Shown in pieces: positions 18,281 to 27,303 of a DNA stretch of 64,000 nt. Every line of letters starts with the position of its first letter. The stretch's first letter is position 1. Below the pieces are notes generated by a model. It saw only the letters and a list, made by a program, of their open reading frames with translations. It was not told the DNA's origin and made no database searches. This DNA comes from CAVWCQ01 sp963753545 (lineage in GTDB: Bacteria; Chloroflexota; Anaerolineae; Aggregatilineales; Aggregatilineaceae): the NCBI GenBank assembly GCA_963753545.1, contig CAVWCQ010000008.1, positions 62,001-126,000 of the forward strand, in the 5' to 3' direction. The translations under genes and the position numbers were made by a program.

Positions 18281-18387
18281 GCGTTGTGGTTCGCGGGCAG
18301 GCCCTCATCCCGGCTCAGCAAAAGCGGCTGAGCTTCCCCTTCCCCCACAGCTTGGCTTGCTTCGCAAGCACGCGGGGGAAGGGGGGA
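18281..18387. repeat. Dispersed repeat family 2, copy 1
   Basis: Shares GCGGGCAGGCCCTCATCCCGG and CTTCCCCCACAGCTTGGC...GCAAGCACGCGGGGGAAGG with 19951-20057. The right half is a nested hairpin (CTTCCCCC...GGGGGAAG around GCTTGC-TTC-GCAAGC). It lies upstream of hutH. Confidence 0.85.
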
Positions 18388-18508
18388 ACGACACTAAAAA
18401 GTGCATAACACGCTCTAGTGGCTTAAAAAGCGCCACCCATCAACACGGCGGCGCTGACTATTTATGGGTGGTCTATTGTATCGCAAACAACCCCACTTCT
18501 ACAGCCAT

Positions 18509-19819
18509 CTACTGTGCGGGTGTTGGCTGTGGCTGCGCCGCTTCCAGTTCCTGGATGCGGGCGATCACCGCCGGATCGGCAGTACCGGCAGCGAGTTCTA
18601 CGTAGCGGCGGTACTGTTCGAGGGCCTTATCCGGCTGGCTGGTCGCGTCGTACACGCGCCCTAATCCGAGGTGCGCTTCGGGCCGCGTTTCGTCCAGGGT
18701 GACTGCCTGCGTGTAATCAACCTCGGCCAGATCAACCGTTCCCCTGGCGAGATACGCATCACCCCGGCCCAGGTACAGCTCGATCAGAGTGTTATTCAGA
18801 TTGATCGCCGTTGTGTATTCGGCTATGGCCTGATCCCAATTGGATTGGCGGGCAAAAATTTGCCCCCGGTAAAAGTAGCCCCACACGCTGCCGGGATTCA
18901 GTTCGACCAGGCGGTTAAAATCCGCCAGGGCGAGGTTGAGATCGTTGATACAGTTCAGATAGAGCACGCCCCGCCGCGTATAGGCATCCTGGTGATCCGC
19001 GGCAAGCTGGATCGTGGTGGAATAATCCGCTACAGCGGCATCACACTCGCCCAGTGCTTCGTAGGCCAGCCCGCGCTGGTAAAACACAGCCGGATCGTCC
19101 GCTTTCATGCTCAACGCCTGGTTGAAGTTGACAATCGCCTGGGCATAGTCGCCCTGGTTAAAAAAGATGAGTCCCTGCCGCACGAAGATTTGAGGGTCGA
19201 GTGTTGGCACGGTGGACTGAGGCGTGCTCGTGCCGGTATTCTCGCCATTGCCACCTGAACTGAGCGCGTCACGTATGGTGTTTCGCAAGGCATAGGCCCC
19301 GACAAAACCGCCGATCAGCAGGACGAACAGGGCCGCCGACATCCATACCCATTTCCAACTGCGCGGCTTCAGGTGGCGGATCAGCCAGTCCATATCGGGG
19401 CGGAAGTACGGGTTATTGTGAATCTGCGCCGCGTTAAAATAGGCCAGCGGCTGCAAACTGGGCGGCAGTTCGGCAACAGCGGGCATCGATGCGCCGTTCA
19501 CCAGGATCGGGATTACCCTGGTTCCTTTTTTGCGCAGGGCGGCTTCGACCTCGATCCGGACAAAATCATTGGGATCGTCCAGGCGGCGGTAGCCGTTCCG
19601 ATCCAGAGCCTGTGCCCAGTTGGGGCCGATGATGACCAGCACCACGTTACAGGCGCGGACAGCGCGGCGCAGCCGTTCCCGAAAATCCTCGCCGGGCCGG
19701 ATGTTCTCCACATCCATAAAAACGTTCTGCGGCCCGAAGGCGCGCGACAGATGTTCATGAATCCGCCCGGTGATCGCTTCCGTATCAGTCCGGCGGTACG
19801 AGATAAAAATACGCGGCAT
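18509..19819 (-). CDS. TIR domain-TM-TPR protein
   Basis: 436 residues. TIR fold at ~1-145 with RIFISYRRTD, VFMDVENIRPGEDF and DFVRIEVEAALRKKG, which keeps a Glu where NAD-cleaving TIRs have theirs. One membrane helix (~155-178, WMSAALFVLLIGGFVGAYAL). Six or so TPRs at ~205-425 (LIFFNQGDYAQAIVNFNQAL and relatives). Either a signalling adaptor or an NADase-type effector tethered to the membrane. No cyclase or sensor partner is adjacent, so a defence role is only a possibility. Confidence 0.85.
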   Translation of the reverse strand: MPRIFISYRRTDTEAITGRIHEHLSRAFGPQNVFMDVENIRPGEDFRERLRRAVRACNVVLVIIGPNWAQALDRNGYRRLDDPNDFVRIEVEAALRKKGTRVIPILVNGASMPAVAELPPSLQPLAYFNAAQIHNNPYFRPDMDWLIRHLKPRSWKWVWMSAALFVLLIGGFVGAYALRNTIRDALSSGGNGENTGTSTPQSTVPTLDPQIFVRQGLIFFNQGDYAQAIVNFNQALSMKADDPAVFYQRGLAYEALGECDAAVADYSTTIQLAADHQDAYTRRGVLYLNCINDLNLALADFNRLVELNPGSVWGYFYRGQIFARQSNWDQAIAEYTTAINLNNTLIELYLGRGDAYLARGTVDLAEVDYTQAVTLDETRPEAHLGLGRVYDATSQPDKALEQYRRYVELAAGTADPAVIARIQELEAAQPQPTPAQ

Positions 19820-19950
19820 GTACTGATTTCCCGTTTTGTCTTGATTTTAGCAATTCCAGGGGCAGGTTGGAGTTCGGTTAGAATCCTTTAAAAACAATCT
19901 CACCGCAAAAGTAGGACAATGAAAGTAATGCAATTTTGTGAGATGAATGA

Positions 19951-20057
19951 GCGTTGCGGATCGCGGGCAGGCCCTCATCCCGGCTGAACGGAAAAGCATG
20001 TTCAGCCACCCTTCCCCCACAGCTTGGCTTGCTTCGCAAGCACGCGGGGGAAGGGGA
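19951..20057. repeat. Dispersed repeat family 2, copy 2
   Basis: Matches 18281-18387 in the same orientation, differing mainly in the short central segment. It lies upstream of the TIR-TPR gene. The ~110 bp after it (to 20170) are low-complexity A/G-rich sequence with a CGCAAAGAAAA motif also seen at 23517-23545. Confidence 0.85.
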
Positions 20058-20185
20058 AAACACTGTTCATTGCACGACTTTCGATGATCTAACAAAGAGC
20101 GCAAAGAAAAAACAGAAAAAAGCAGAGATGAAAAACTCTGTTTTCTTTGCGTCCTCCGCGCCTTCTGCCGTGAAGTATTTTGTTT

Positions 20186-21016
20186 TTATTCCAACACCAG
20201 CCGCCGCAGTTCGTCCAAGACCTGCAAACTGAGCAGATTGCGCACCGTGTACCCGTATGCCAGATGCGCGTCGTCAAACGTCGTGCTGCGGCCATCCGGC
20301 GGGGCGTTGGGGTGGATGCCGTCCGCGCTGATGCCCTGATCCGGCAGATCGACCAGCGCCGCCCACAGATCGACCAGCGGCAGACCGTCGCGGATGGCCA
20401 TCTGACGCACGATCTCATTAAAGGCGCGCACGGTTGTGTCATCTGCTCCGAGGGCAGGCATGGGCGGGATCGTGCTCAGAATGGGGATCACGCCGCGATC
20501 CAGTGAGATATCAACAATGCGGCGCAGGTTGGCCCGGTAGTCGTCCAGGGCGGTCCCGGCGGCAACGTCATTGCTGCCGAGCATGATCAGCGCGGCGGCG
20601 GGGCGTGTGCGGCGGTATTCGCATTCCAGCGGGGATTTGCCCAACTCGCAGATCGTCCAATCCGCCAGGGTCGGATCGAGTACCGCGCCGCTGGTCCAGC
20701 CGATATGCACGGCAGCAGACTGGATCGCGAAGGTCTCTCGCCCAAAGTAGCGGATCGTCTCGCCCAGTTCGCCATACTGCCCAAGCGAATAGTCGCCCGC
20801 GCTGATCGGCTTCAGGAAGAACGCATCGGCGCTGATGCTGTCTCCTACGACGGAAAACACGCGGCGGTTATTGCCCGCCATTTTTTGCAGATGGGCTGTA
20901 CTGCCCGTGATAAACCGTGGAACGCTGCCGGAATCGTTCGCCAGGACGAACCCCAGAATCAGGAGCGCGACGACCCGGTAAAAGATCGTCGCGCTAAATG
21001 GATGCTGAAGTCGCAT
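20186..21016 (-). CDS. Exported SGNH/GDSL hydrolase-like protein
   Basis: An N-terminal membrane/signal helix (FYRVVALLILGFVLA) precedes the SGNH blocks: SVVGDSISAD with the nucleophile Ser, LIMLGSNDVA with block III Asn, and ISADGIHPN with the catalytic Asp-x-x-His. Probably an extracellular esterase or lipase-like hydrolase. It lies six bases downstream of the prs stop, so it is co-transcribed with prs. Confidence 0.85.
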   Translation of the reverse strand: MRLQHPFSATIFYRVVALLILGFVLANDSGSVPRFITGSTAHLQKMAGNNRRVFSVVGDSISADAFFLKPISAGDYSLGQYGELGETIRYFGRETFAIQSAAVHIGWTSGAVLDPTLADWTICELGKSPLECEYRRTRPAAALIMLGSNDVAAGTALDDYRANLRRIVDISLDRGVIPILSTIPPMPALGADDTTVRAFNEIVRQMAIRDGLPLVDLWAALVDLPDQGISADGIHPNAPPDGRSTTFDDAHLAYGYTVRNLLSLQVLDELRRLVLE

Positions 21017-21022
21017 AGGCGG

Positions 21023-22015
21023 TTAACCGAGGGATTGGTCGGTGAGCATATCCTCACTCCAGAAGGTAAACAGATCACCCACCGATTTACCTTCGTGGTT
21101 GCACTGAATCGCATCGCCAAATACGGAGGAAACCAATTTAATGCGCAGTTTGTTAATCTCTTTACGGGCCTGTTCGGAATAAACGGTATCGGTGCAGACG
21201 ATCTCGGTCACACAGTCCAACCCGTTCAGGTTTTGGATCGCCTTGCCCGTGAAGACGCCATGCGTGCAGGCCAGCGAAAATTCCTTGGTGCCCATTTCGC
21301 TCATCACCTGGACGATCTCGACCATCGTACTGCCCGTGGCGATTTCGTCATCAATGACAATGGCCCGGTGCGGCGTGGGGCCGCCGCTGCCCAGAACCGT
21401 TGAAATCTGCACCTCGGAGTCACCAAGCCGCAGCTTGCTGCCGATGTTCAGGCGCAGTCCCAGGGCATGAGCCAGCTTCATGGCCTGCTTCGCATAGCCG
21501 ACATCTGGCGAGACCACAACCGCGTTGCGCAAATCCTGTTTCTTGAAGTGATCGACCATCACGCGCAGGCTGGTGAGGTGATCGAGCGGGACATCGAAGA
21601 AGCCGTGAGTCTGGGCGGAGTGCAGGGTCATGCCGATTGCGCGATCCGCGCCTGCCGCGACAATCAGCTTGGCGATCAGTTTGGCCGTGATCGAGATGCG
21701 CGGCGCATCTTTTTTGTCCGAACGACCATAGGCGAAGTAGGGGATGACTGCCGTCACGCGCGCCGCGTCGCCGCTGCGGGCGATATCGAGCATCATCAGC
21801 AGTTGCATCAGATGGCGGTGTACGGGGTCAGTCAACGATTGGATGATGTAGACATCTTTGTTGCGCACGCTCTCACCGAGCTGAATATAGAGCGTGCCGT
21901 TGCTGAAACGTTCGATCACTCTGGGACGGAGGCGGACGCCGAGGTATTTGCAGATGTCGGCAGCCAGCGGCTCGTTGGATGTCCCGGCAAAAATGTACGG
22001 ACCACCGTCGTACAA
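21023..22015 (-). CDS. prs: Ribose-phosphate pyrophosphokinase
   Basis: Makes PRPP from ribose-5-phosphate and ATP for nucleotide, His and Trp synthesis. Phosphate/ATP region PYFAYGRSDKKDAPR, catalytic flexible loop near VVVSPDVGYAKQAM, and PRPP loop AIVIDDEIATGST. 330 residues, normal length. The SDKKDAPR and DDEIATGS variants differ from E. coli-type Prs but are seen in a second bacterial subgroup (from memory). The start at 22015 matches the family. Confidence 0.9.
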   Translation of the reverse strand: MYDGGPYIFAGTSNEPLAADICKYLGVRLRPRVIERFSNGTLYIQLGESVRNKDVYIIQSLTDPVHRHLMQLLMMLDIARSGDAARVTAVIPYFAYGRSDKKDAPRISITAKLIAKLIVAAGADRAIGMTLHSAQTHGFFDVPLDHLTSLRVMVDHFKKQDLRNAVVVSPDVGYAKQAMKLAHALGLRLNIGSKLRLGDSEVQISTVLGSGGPTPHRAIVIDDEIATGSTMVEIVQVMSEMGTKEFSLACTHGVFTGKAIQNLNGLDCVTEIVCTDTVYSEQARKEINKLRIKLVSSVFGDAIQCNHEGKSVGDLFTFWSEDMLTDQSLG

Positions 22016-22155
22016 GGTGTATCTCCTTCACGTCGTCGAAACGTTGCCTCATCTACTTTACCGTCTCCCTGCAAACATGCAAGCCCTTTTATTTTTTGTT
22101 CACTTTTTCTTACGATACGAATGACCCATTGGCGCAGCAGCACTTCGCCGCGCTG

Positions 22156-22164
22156 TGCTATAAT
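22156..22164 (+). promoter_or_regulatory. Extended -10 promoter for the first GNAT gene
   Basis: TG-C-TATAAT with a consensus -10 at 22159-22164, 39 bases before the ATG at 22203; no matching -35 box. GGGATGGGA just before the start may serve as ribosome site. Confidence 0.5.
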
Positions 22165-22202
22165 GAGGAGCGTCGTCCGGCTGCAAGGGATGGGATTCCG
22201 CC

Positions 22203-23477
22203 ATGACGGTGCGCAATATTCTTTGGCCCGAAGAACAAGACGCCCTTTTTGAGCATATCGGCCTGGTGCACGGCGCGAGCGAACTGGAACCAGTCGCCGC
22301 GTGGTATGGCAGCACACCCCGCTTTGATCCACAGGATTGTTTTGTGATCGACGGCAGTAACGGCCAGATTGCCGCCCATGCCATGCTGATCCCCCGCCAG
22401 ATTCAAATTGGAACCAGCATCATTCCTGCCTCAGAGATCAGTCTGATGGGCGTGCTGGAACCGTACCGGGGGCAGGGCTACGGGGCGCGCCTGATGGACG
22501 CGCTGCACTACCGCATGTCCGAGCGCGGCGATGGGCTGGGGCTGGTCATTGGCATCCCGAATTTTTTTGAGCGCTGGCACTACGAATACGCCGCCGGGCT
22601 GTACCTGACCAGCTACGAATCCGATATCCTCACCGATCTGGCGCTCAAGGCCGGGTCGTGGGACAGCGGACACAGTTACGAGCGCCGCACAGCGGATCGT
22701 CTGGGTATTCGGGGCCAGGAAGTCCTGGTGTGCCGCTATAACGAGACCAATCTGCCCGAGGTCCAGGAGTTGTATGATGAGGAATGCGCTCTGGGCCACT
22801 CGCTGATCGCCCGCGACGAAGAAACATGGCGCTGGCAGTTGGACCTGATGGCGCGTACGGGCCATTACGAGATGGACGATTTTCTGGTTGCGGAAATCGA
22901 CGAGCAGATCGTCGCCTACGTGCGGATGATCGCACGCGGCGAGCCTGTTAACTGGTTCGCCGGGGCCGACGCTGCGCCCTTCGCCGTGATCGAAGCGGCG
23001 GGCAGCGATCCGGATGCTATCGAGACGCTGCTGTGCGAGGTGGCTCGTGTCGCGGAGATGTGCGGGGCCAGCCGGATCGGGCTGTTTGTCCATCCCGACA
23101 GCCGATTGATGCGGCACGCCCTGGCGCGCGGTGCTTCACTGCGGGCTTTTACGGGGGCGGCTCATTTCCGGCTGCACAACCTGGGGATCGTGTTGAACCA
23201 ACTGATTCCCACGTTCGAAAAACGCCTGTCCGAGAGTCCCTATGCCGCCTGCCATCTGGTGATCAGCACTGAGCGCGAACAGGCCGAGGTTCAACTCGGT
23301 GAGGGGTGGGGCGAAGTAGTCGAGCTGGAAGTGTCGTCGAGCGCGCTGATCCGCCTGATCACGGGCTGGTATGGCATCGATCACCTGAGCGCGGGGTATT
23401 CCGAGCGGCACGCCGATCTGCTGCGTGTGCTGTTCCCAGCCGGAGAACCGAAAATCGCCCTGGCTGACCTGATCTAA
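22203..23477 (+). CDS. GNAT acetyltransferase, Eis-like architecture
   Basis: 424 residues. The N-terminal GNAT has the acetyl-CoA loop LEPYRGQGYGARLMDAL after ISLMGV. A second GNAT-like module follows (~190-300), then a C-terminal SCP2-like part (LRVLFPAGEPKIALADL). This three-part build and length match Eis/Mnat-type N-acetyltransferases, which acetylate amines such as aminoglycosides or polyamines. The substrate cannot be told from sequence. Confidence 0.8.
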   Translation: MTVRNILWPEEQDALFEHIGLVHGASELEPVAAWYGSTPRFDPQDCFVIDGSNGQIAAHAMLIPRQIQIGTSIIPASEISLMGVLEPYRGQGYGARLMDALHYRMSERGDGLGLVIGIPNFFERWHYEYAAGLYLTSYESDILTDLALKAGSWDSGHSYERRTADRLGIRGQEVLVCRYNETNLPEVQELYDEECALGHSLIARDEETWRWQLDLMARTGHYEMDDFLVAEIDEQIVAYVRMIARGEPVNWFAGADAAPFAVIEAAGSDPDAIETLLCEVARVAEMCGASRIGLFVHPDSRLMRHALARGASLRAFTGAAHFRLHNLGIVLNQLIPTFEKRLSESPYAACHLVISTEREQAEVQLGEGWGEVVELEVSSSALIRLITGWYGIDHLSAGYSERHADLLRVLFPAGEPKIALADLI

Positions 23478-23586
23478 CGTGTCTCTGCGCTAGCTTGAAG
23501 AAAATAAACAATCTCACCGCAAAGAGCGCAAAGAACGCAAAGAAAAACAAGAAAGAAATTACCCCTTCGCTGTGCGGTTTTCGCGC

Positions 23587-23697
23587 CCCAGGTTAAAACC
23601 TGGGTCTAGCTGAGAAGCCTGTAAGCCTGCTAAAGAGGCTGAAAAGAATCCCTTTAGTGGACTTGTGTCTCACTAGCCTACGGGTTTTAACCCTAGG
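23587..23697. repeat. Dispersed repeat family 1, inverted third copy
   Basis: Read on the minus strand it runs CCTAGGGTTAAAACCCGTAGG to CCCAGGTTTTAACCTGGG, with diverged inner hairpins, matching the tandem pair at 16101-16396. It is preceded by a CGCAAAGAGCGCAAAGAACG simple-sequence stretch. Confidence 0.88.
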
Positions 23698-23801
23698 CGA
23701 AGAGAAACACGATTTTCATCCCATTGGTGGGTCGCGCCAAGCGGCATAGCTAGTTTGCGGCGAATATTTTGGTTTTTTCTCTGTTCAAGGAGTTATAACA
23801 T

Positions 23802-24746
23802 ATGTCCCAAATTACCGTCCGGCAGGCTGTGTTATCCGACGCGGCTCCCATCAGCGCCCTGCATCTTGCCAACGTCCAGGCGTGGACCCGGCGCGATGTG
23901 TACGGACAGGATATCCCGGCAGAACTGGGCGATCTGACGCTGTTTGAACGGTGGCTGGTGGCGGGACCGTGGGCCAGCGTGGAGATGTGCGCCGTGCATA
24001 TCGCCAATCTGCTGCGCGGCGCGGACGGTATCCCCCTGGTAGCCGAAGTGAACGGCCAGATCGGCGCGGAAGTCGAGGTGTTTATCGGGCGGGAACAGGA
24101 ACCCTTCGGACACCACCTGAATGTGACGAAGCTTGCCGTGCATCCCGATTTTAGTGACGTCGGCCTGGGCAGCGCGCTGCTCACCTATGTGCAGCAGATT
24201 GGCGAGGCGATCCGCGCCAAACGCCTGACGATAGCCGATGCCAGCGACGATGCCGCTCTCTACGAGCACCACCGCTACCACCGCTCCCACATCGGGCAGC
24301 GGCTGTTGATCAAAGCGCAGGAAGGCCGCGTTTTTTATAAGGCAACGGAGCTAACGGCTTTCGAACCGGGACAGATTGACGGCTGGCATATGCCGCTGGG
24401 CCGCTACCAGAATGCCCGCCAGGAATGGGATCGTATGGCACCGGGTTTTTGGAACAGCGTGCCGGAGATTGTCGAGCCGGAAACATCGCGCCTGCATATC
24501 ACCGTGACCGGGCAGGAAGCCTTTGCCCTCATGCAGCAGGATCGTTTTGAGCCGAAGCAGGTGGATGTCTTTTTGTGGACTCGCCGCCCGATCAACAGTC
24601 TGCTGGTGATGGTCCTGCGCGACTGGGCCGCCCGCCGTGACTATGATACGTTGTCCGCTTTTGCCTGGGACTACGTGATTCCTGCCCTGGAAGTGGACAC
24701 CGAATCGGACGGGTATACCCAGCATCTCTACGAGCGCGCGTTATAG
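23802..24746 (+). CDS. GNAT acetyltransferase
   Basis: 314 residues. The N-terminal GNAT domain starts ITVRQAVLSDAAPISALHLA, with the acetyl-CoA loop HPDFSDVGLGSALLTYVQ. A second, GNAT-like half follows (~170-314) without a clear CoA motif. It starts at ATG 23802. The stop is 12 bases before the YrdB gene, so the two form an operon. The substrate is unknown. Confidence 0.8.
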   Translation: MSQITVRQAVLSDAAPISALHLANVQAWTRRDVYGQDIPAELGDLTLFERWLVAGPWASVEMCAVHIANLLRGADGIPLVAEVNGQIGAEVEVFIGREQEPFGHHLNVTKLAVHPDFSDVGLGSALLTYVQQIGEAIRAKRLTIADASDDAALYEHHRYHRSHIGQRLLIKAQEGRVFYKATELTAFEPGQIDGWHMPLGRYQNARQEWDRMAPGFWNSVPEIVEPETSRLHITVTGQEAFALMQQDRFEPKQVDVFLWTRRPINSLLVMVLRDWAARRDYDTLSAFAWDYVIPALEVDTESDGYTQHLYERAL

Positions 24747-24758
24747 GAGAGAGAGTTG

Positions 24759-25112
24759 ATGGCCCTGTTAAAAGCATTCAATCTGGGTGTCGCTTTTCTG
24801 TTGGAACTGGCGATGCTGGCCGCCCTCGCCTATGGTGGATTCCAGGCGGGCAGCAGCCCGCTCCTGAGGTGGGGGTTGGGGATCGGCGCGCCTTTACTCG
24901 CAGCCGTCATCTGGGCCCTGTTTATGGCTCCCCGATCCAACCGGAAACTGGCGGGAGCGTCCTATCTGCTGCTGAAAACGGTCCTGTTTGGCGCTGCCGC
25001 CATCGTTTTAGCTGCCGCCGGACAAACACAACTGGCCCTGATCTTCGCCGTCGCTGCCGTGATCAACCAGATATTGTTGATCGTCTGGAAGCAGGAAACC
25101 CCTACGCCTTAA
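24759..25112 (+). CDS. YrdB family (DUF2568) membrane protein
   Basis: 117 residues with four membrane helices. FNLGVAFLLELAMLAALAYG and LFMAPRSNRKL are typical of the DUF2568/YrdB family, whose function is unknown. GGAGAGAGAG lies just before the start. Its TAA (25110-25112) forms the first bases of a 22-bp direct repeat. Confidence 0.82.
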   Translation: MALLKAFNLGVAFLLELAMLAALAYGGFQAGSSPLLRWGLGIGAPLLAAVIWALFMAPRSNRKLAGASYLLLKTVLFGAAAIVLAAAGQTQLALIFAVAAVINQILLIVWKQETPTP

Positions 25113-25131
25113 ATGTTCGTTCCAACAGCGC
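25110..25131. repeat. 22-bp direct repeat, left copy
   Basis: TAAATGTTCGTTCCAACAGC (+GC) is identical to 26444-26465. In the right copy it encodes the ALLERTF end of the LSDAT gene on the minus strand. Here the minus strand still reads LLERTFKA then stop. Confidence 0.9.
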
Positions 25132-25201
25132 TATCAATAAGTCCTTAATTGACTCGCCGCCCCGATTTCGCGAAGGGAACAGCGGGCCTGCGCTCTCTGT
25201 C

Positions 25202-26142
25202 TTACCTGGGGACGATGTTTACAGTATCCATACCAGTGAAAGGTATGCCCTCAGAAGTGTTGCCTGTAAGTTCAGCCGATGTGCTGGCGAGTGTCAGGTT
25301 GAGATTTTGCGTGTTGAAATGGAAGAGTAGATCCAGGTCGCCGTCAAAATCTACATCTTCCCAATTCCAATTTACGGGAGATGCTCCCGCAAACAGCACT
25401 GTTCCGGGATTCACGTCACTGGCGTCGAAGAGAGGTGTCGTCAACACCGCTACTGGCACGACGCCCCTGGATTTCAGGTTGATACTATTTGGAGAGCCGC
25501 CCGGCTTAATGTCGATGTCTACATAAACCATCAGCTTAAGGATTAAAGTTGGTGGTGGACTGAACTCTAATGAGCCAAAATTGACCTGACCGCATACGCT
25601 TGTCCTCAAATTGAAGCCAACGAAATCCAATGGGGATTTCATTTTGAAGAAAGTAGGTCACATCAAGAAGTTCCGGACCGCTGGTTACATTGAAGACCCC
25701 AATTGATGTACCGATGTGGAAGTCGCTGGGTTGAAGGGAACCATCCCCGGCAAAGCCAAAAAGTTCGATAGGAACAGCCGATCCTCCAGAACAGACCGCT
25801 CCGCCGATATCGTCGATTTGCAGGACAGCGCTTTCAAAAATGGTATTGGGATAGAAGGAACTAAAATCAAACTCGATCACGCCGTGAGCTGCGGCAATTC
25901 CCGGCGTCAGGTATACAGCGATGCCTTGTGTTTCCTCGACTGCATCTCCGTAGCCATCAAAAGGACTGTCATCACGAACATATCCATCCGTCACGAGGGA
26001 GCAGCGTAACTGTCAGGCTGGCCGGTGCCGGACTTTTTCCGAGGGAGTGGTCTGTGGGGGCGTTTAAGAATGCAGCTAACGCCACGACTAAAACGAGATA
26101 GAGGCATTTGGCGAGGATTCGCTTCAGGGAACAGTAGTTCAT
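25202..26142 (-). CDS. Secreted protein of unknown function, frameshifted
   Basis: A signal peptide (MNYCSLKRILAKCLYLVLVV then ALAAFLNA) is followed by a beta-rich exoprotein with GYVRDDSPFDGYGDAVEETQ, a VIEFDFSSF segment and a C-terminal IDIKPGGSPNSINLKSRGVV module. That module recurs in secreted bacterial and archaeal proteins. Single-base shifts lie near 25998 and 25630. It lies between two 22-bp direct repeats and looks like an insert between yrdB and the LSDAT gene. Confidence 0.65.
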
Positions 26143-26435
26143 GGTATCCGCTCCTTAACGTCCAGGTAAACTACTGACCAAAACCGATTAAGGTGGACAG
26201 GAACCAAATAACGGACATGAGAATGGGGATTAGTTACGCAGTGAATGGCGTAGATGGGTAGCTAAAATCAAGTAAACCATAGGATATCATGCCCGTCAAT
26301 CACGTGACAGAGGATGGCTGCCAAGTGGTGCCCCCTAGACGGAAGATGTTGAAGGTGACTGATAACTCACCTTTGAACGCCTCCTCGGTATTGAGTTGAG
26401 TGTGTTAAAAATCTACGAGGGGCTGTCAAGGCCCC
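26143..26435. other. Intergenic region upstream of the secreted-protein gene
   Basis: About 290 bp. It holds the probable promoter region of the secreted-protein gene, an imperfect GAAGGTGA...TCACCTT hairpin near 26350-26375, and the LSDAT terminator. No ORF is supported. Confidence 0.4.
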
Positions 26436-26437
26436 TC
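26417..26437 (-). terminator. Terminator overlapping the LSDAT stop codon
   Basis: GAGGGGC-TGTCAAG-GCCCCTC, followed on the minus strand by GTAGATTTTTA. The LSDAT stop lies inside the stem. Confidence 0.65.
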
Positions 26438-27155
26438 ATGTGCTAAATGTTCGTTCCAACAGCGCCGTGAGCTGCCCTGGCTGGTTAATATCGACCACTT
26501 CCACGCGGGTTCCGGCGGGCAGCGCTTTGCGTTCCGGGCTGTCGGGCTGAGCAAGCCTGTCAGCCAGCCGTCCTGATCCGCGCAGCACGACCAGCGTTTC
26601 ACCCTGTGCGGCATGCTGCTTCGCCTCTTTAAGCGCGATATCACCGCCGTTGACGATGAGGGCCAACCCGGTTTTACTGCTCCCGCGCAGAATCCCCACC
26701 AGCAGATCGGATTTCACGCCAAACTCATCGCCATCCACCAGGATAAAGTGGGAGTGCGATCTTTCCAGCGGGTAGCGCTTCGCCGTTAACGCCGGGCCGC
26801 CGGGAAAGCCTACGCTGCCATATGGGCAAACGCCGACCAGCGGGTAGGTTCCGTTGACCTGCCGCCGCGCTTCGCCCATCGCCAGGAATGATCCCCCGTT
26901 TGTTCCCCCATCAAAGATGGTCAGCCGCAGCTTTTCGGCACAGGGGGCCAAACTGAGCGCCAGAAAACGCCGGACATGGTCAATCATATCCGGCTCCATA
27001 CGGGCCGCGCCGCCATGCATCACAATGACGCCCTGGTGCGGCGGAAGATGCAGCGCTTCCAACGCGGCTTCTGGACCAATATCCGGGGCGACACGGATCG
27101 CTTCGGCGCGGCGCTGCGCATCAAATCGGATGGAAAATTGGATTCCGTTAATCAT
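26436..27155 (-). CDS. LSDAT-type SLOG domain protein (TRPM-like nucleotide sensor domain)
   Basis: About 239 residues. VIVMHGGAARMEPDMIDHV, IFDGGTNGGSFLAMG, LVGVCPYGSVGFPGG and IVNGGDIALKEAKQHA follow the LSDAT_prok (SLOG superfamily) pattern. This fold binds ADP-ribose or related nucleotides in TRPM channels and is predicted to sense them in bacteria. The ATG at 27155 with GGAAGGA upstream is preferred over 27194. No effector domain is fused, so the partner is unknown. It is divergent from the BON gene. Confidence 0.75.
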   Translation of the reverse strand: MINGIQFSIRFDAQRRAEAIRVAPDIGPEAALEALHLPPHQGVIVMHGGAARMEPDMIDHVRRFLALSLAPCAEKLRLTIFDGGTNGGSFLAMGEARRQVNGTYPLVGVCPYGSVGFPGGPALTAKRYPLERSHSHFILVDGDEFGVKSDLLVGILRGSSKTGLALIVNGGDIALKEAKQHAAQGETLVVLRGSGRLADRLAQPDSPERKALPAGTRVEVVDINQPGQLTALLERTFST

Positions 27156-27303
27156 ACTGTCCTTCCCTTGAACTTTGTACACATTATCGGACAAAGCCCA
27201 ATTTTGTGCCTCCCCTAATGATTGGGGTGATCGCGAGATGCCATCACTTTAAGTGTGGTTACGCTAAAATCATCATAGTATCTTAGTGTGAGGCTCGTGG
27301 AAG

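Noticed and set aside
17264..18605. Plus-strand open frames opposite hutH
   Set aside because: Shadows of the ammonia-lyase coding strand; no recognisable protein features.
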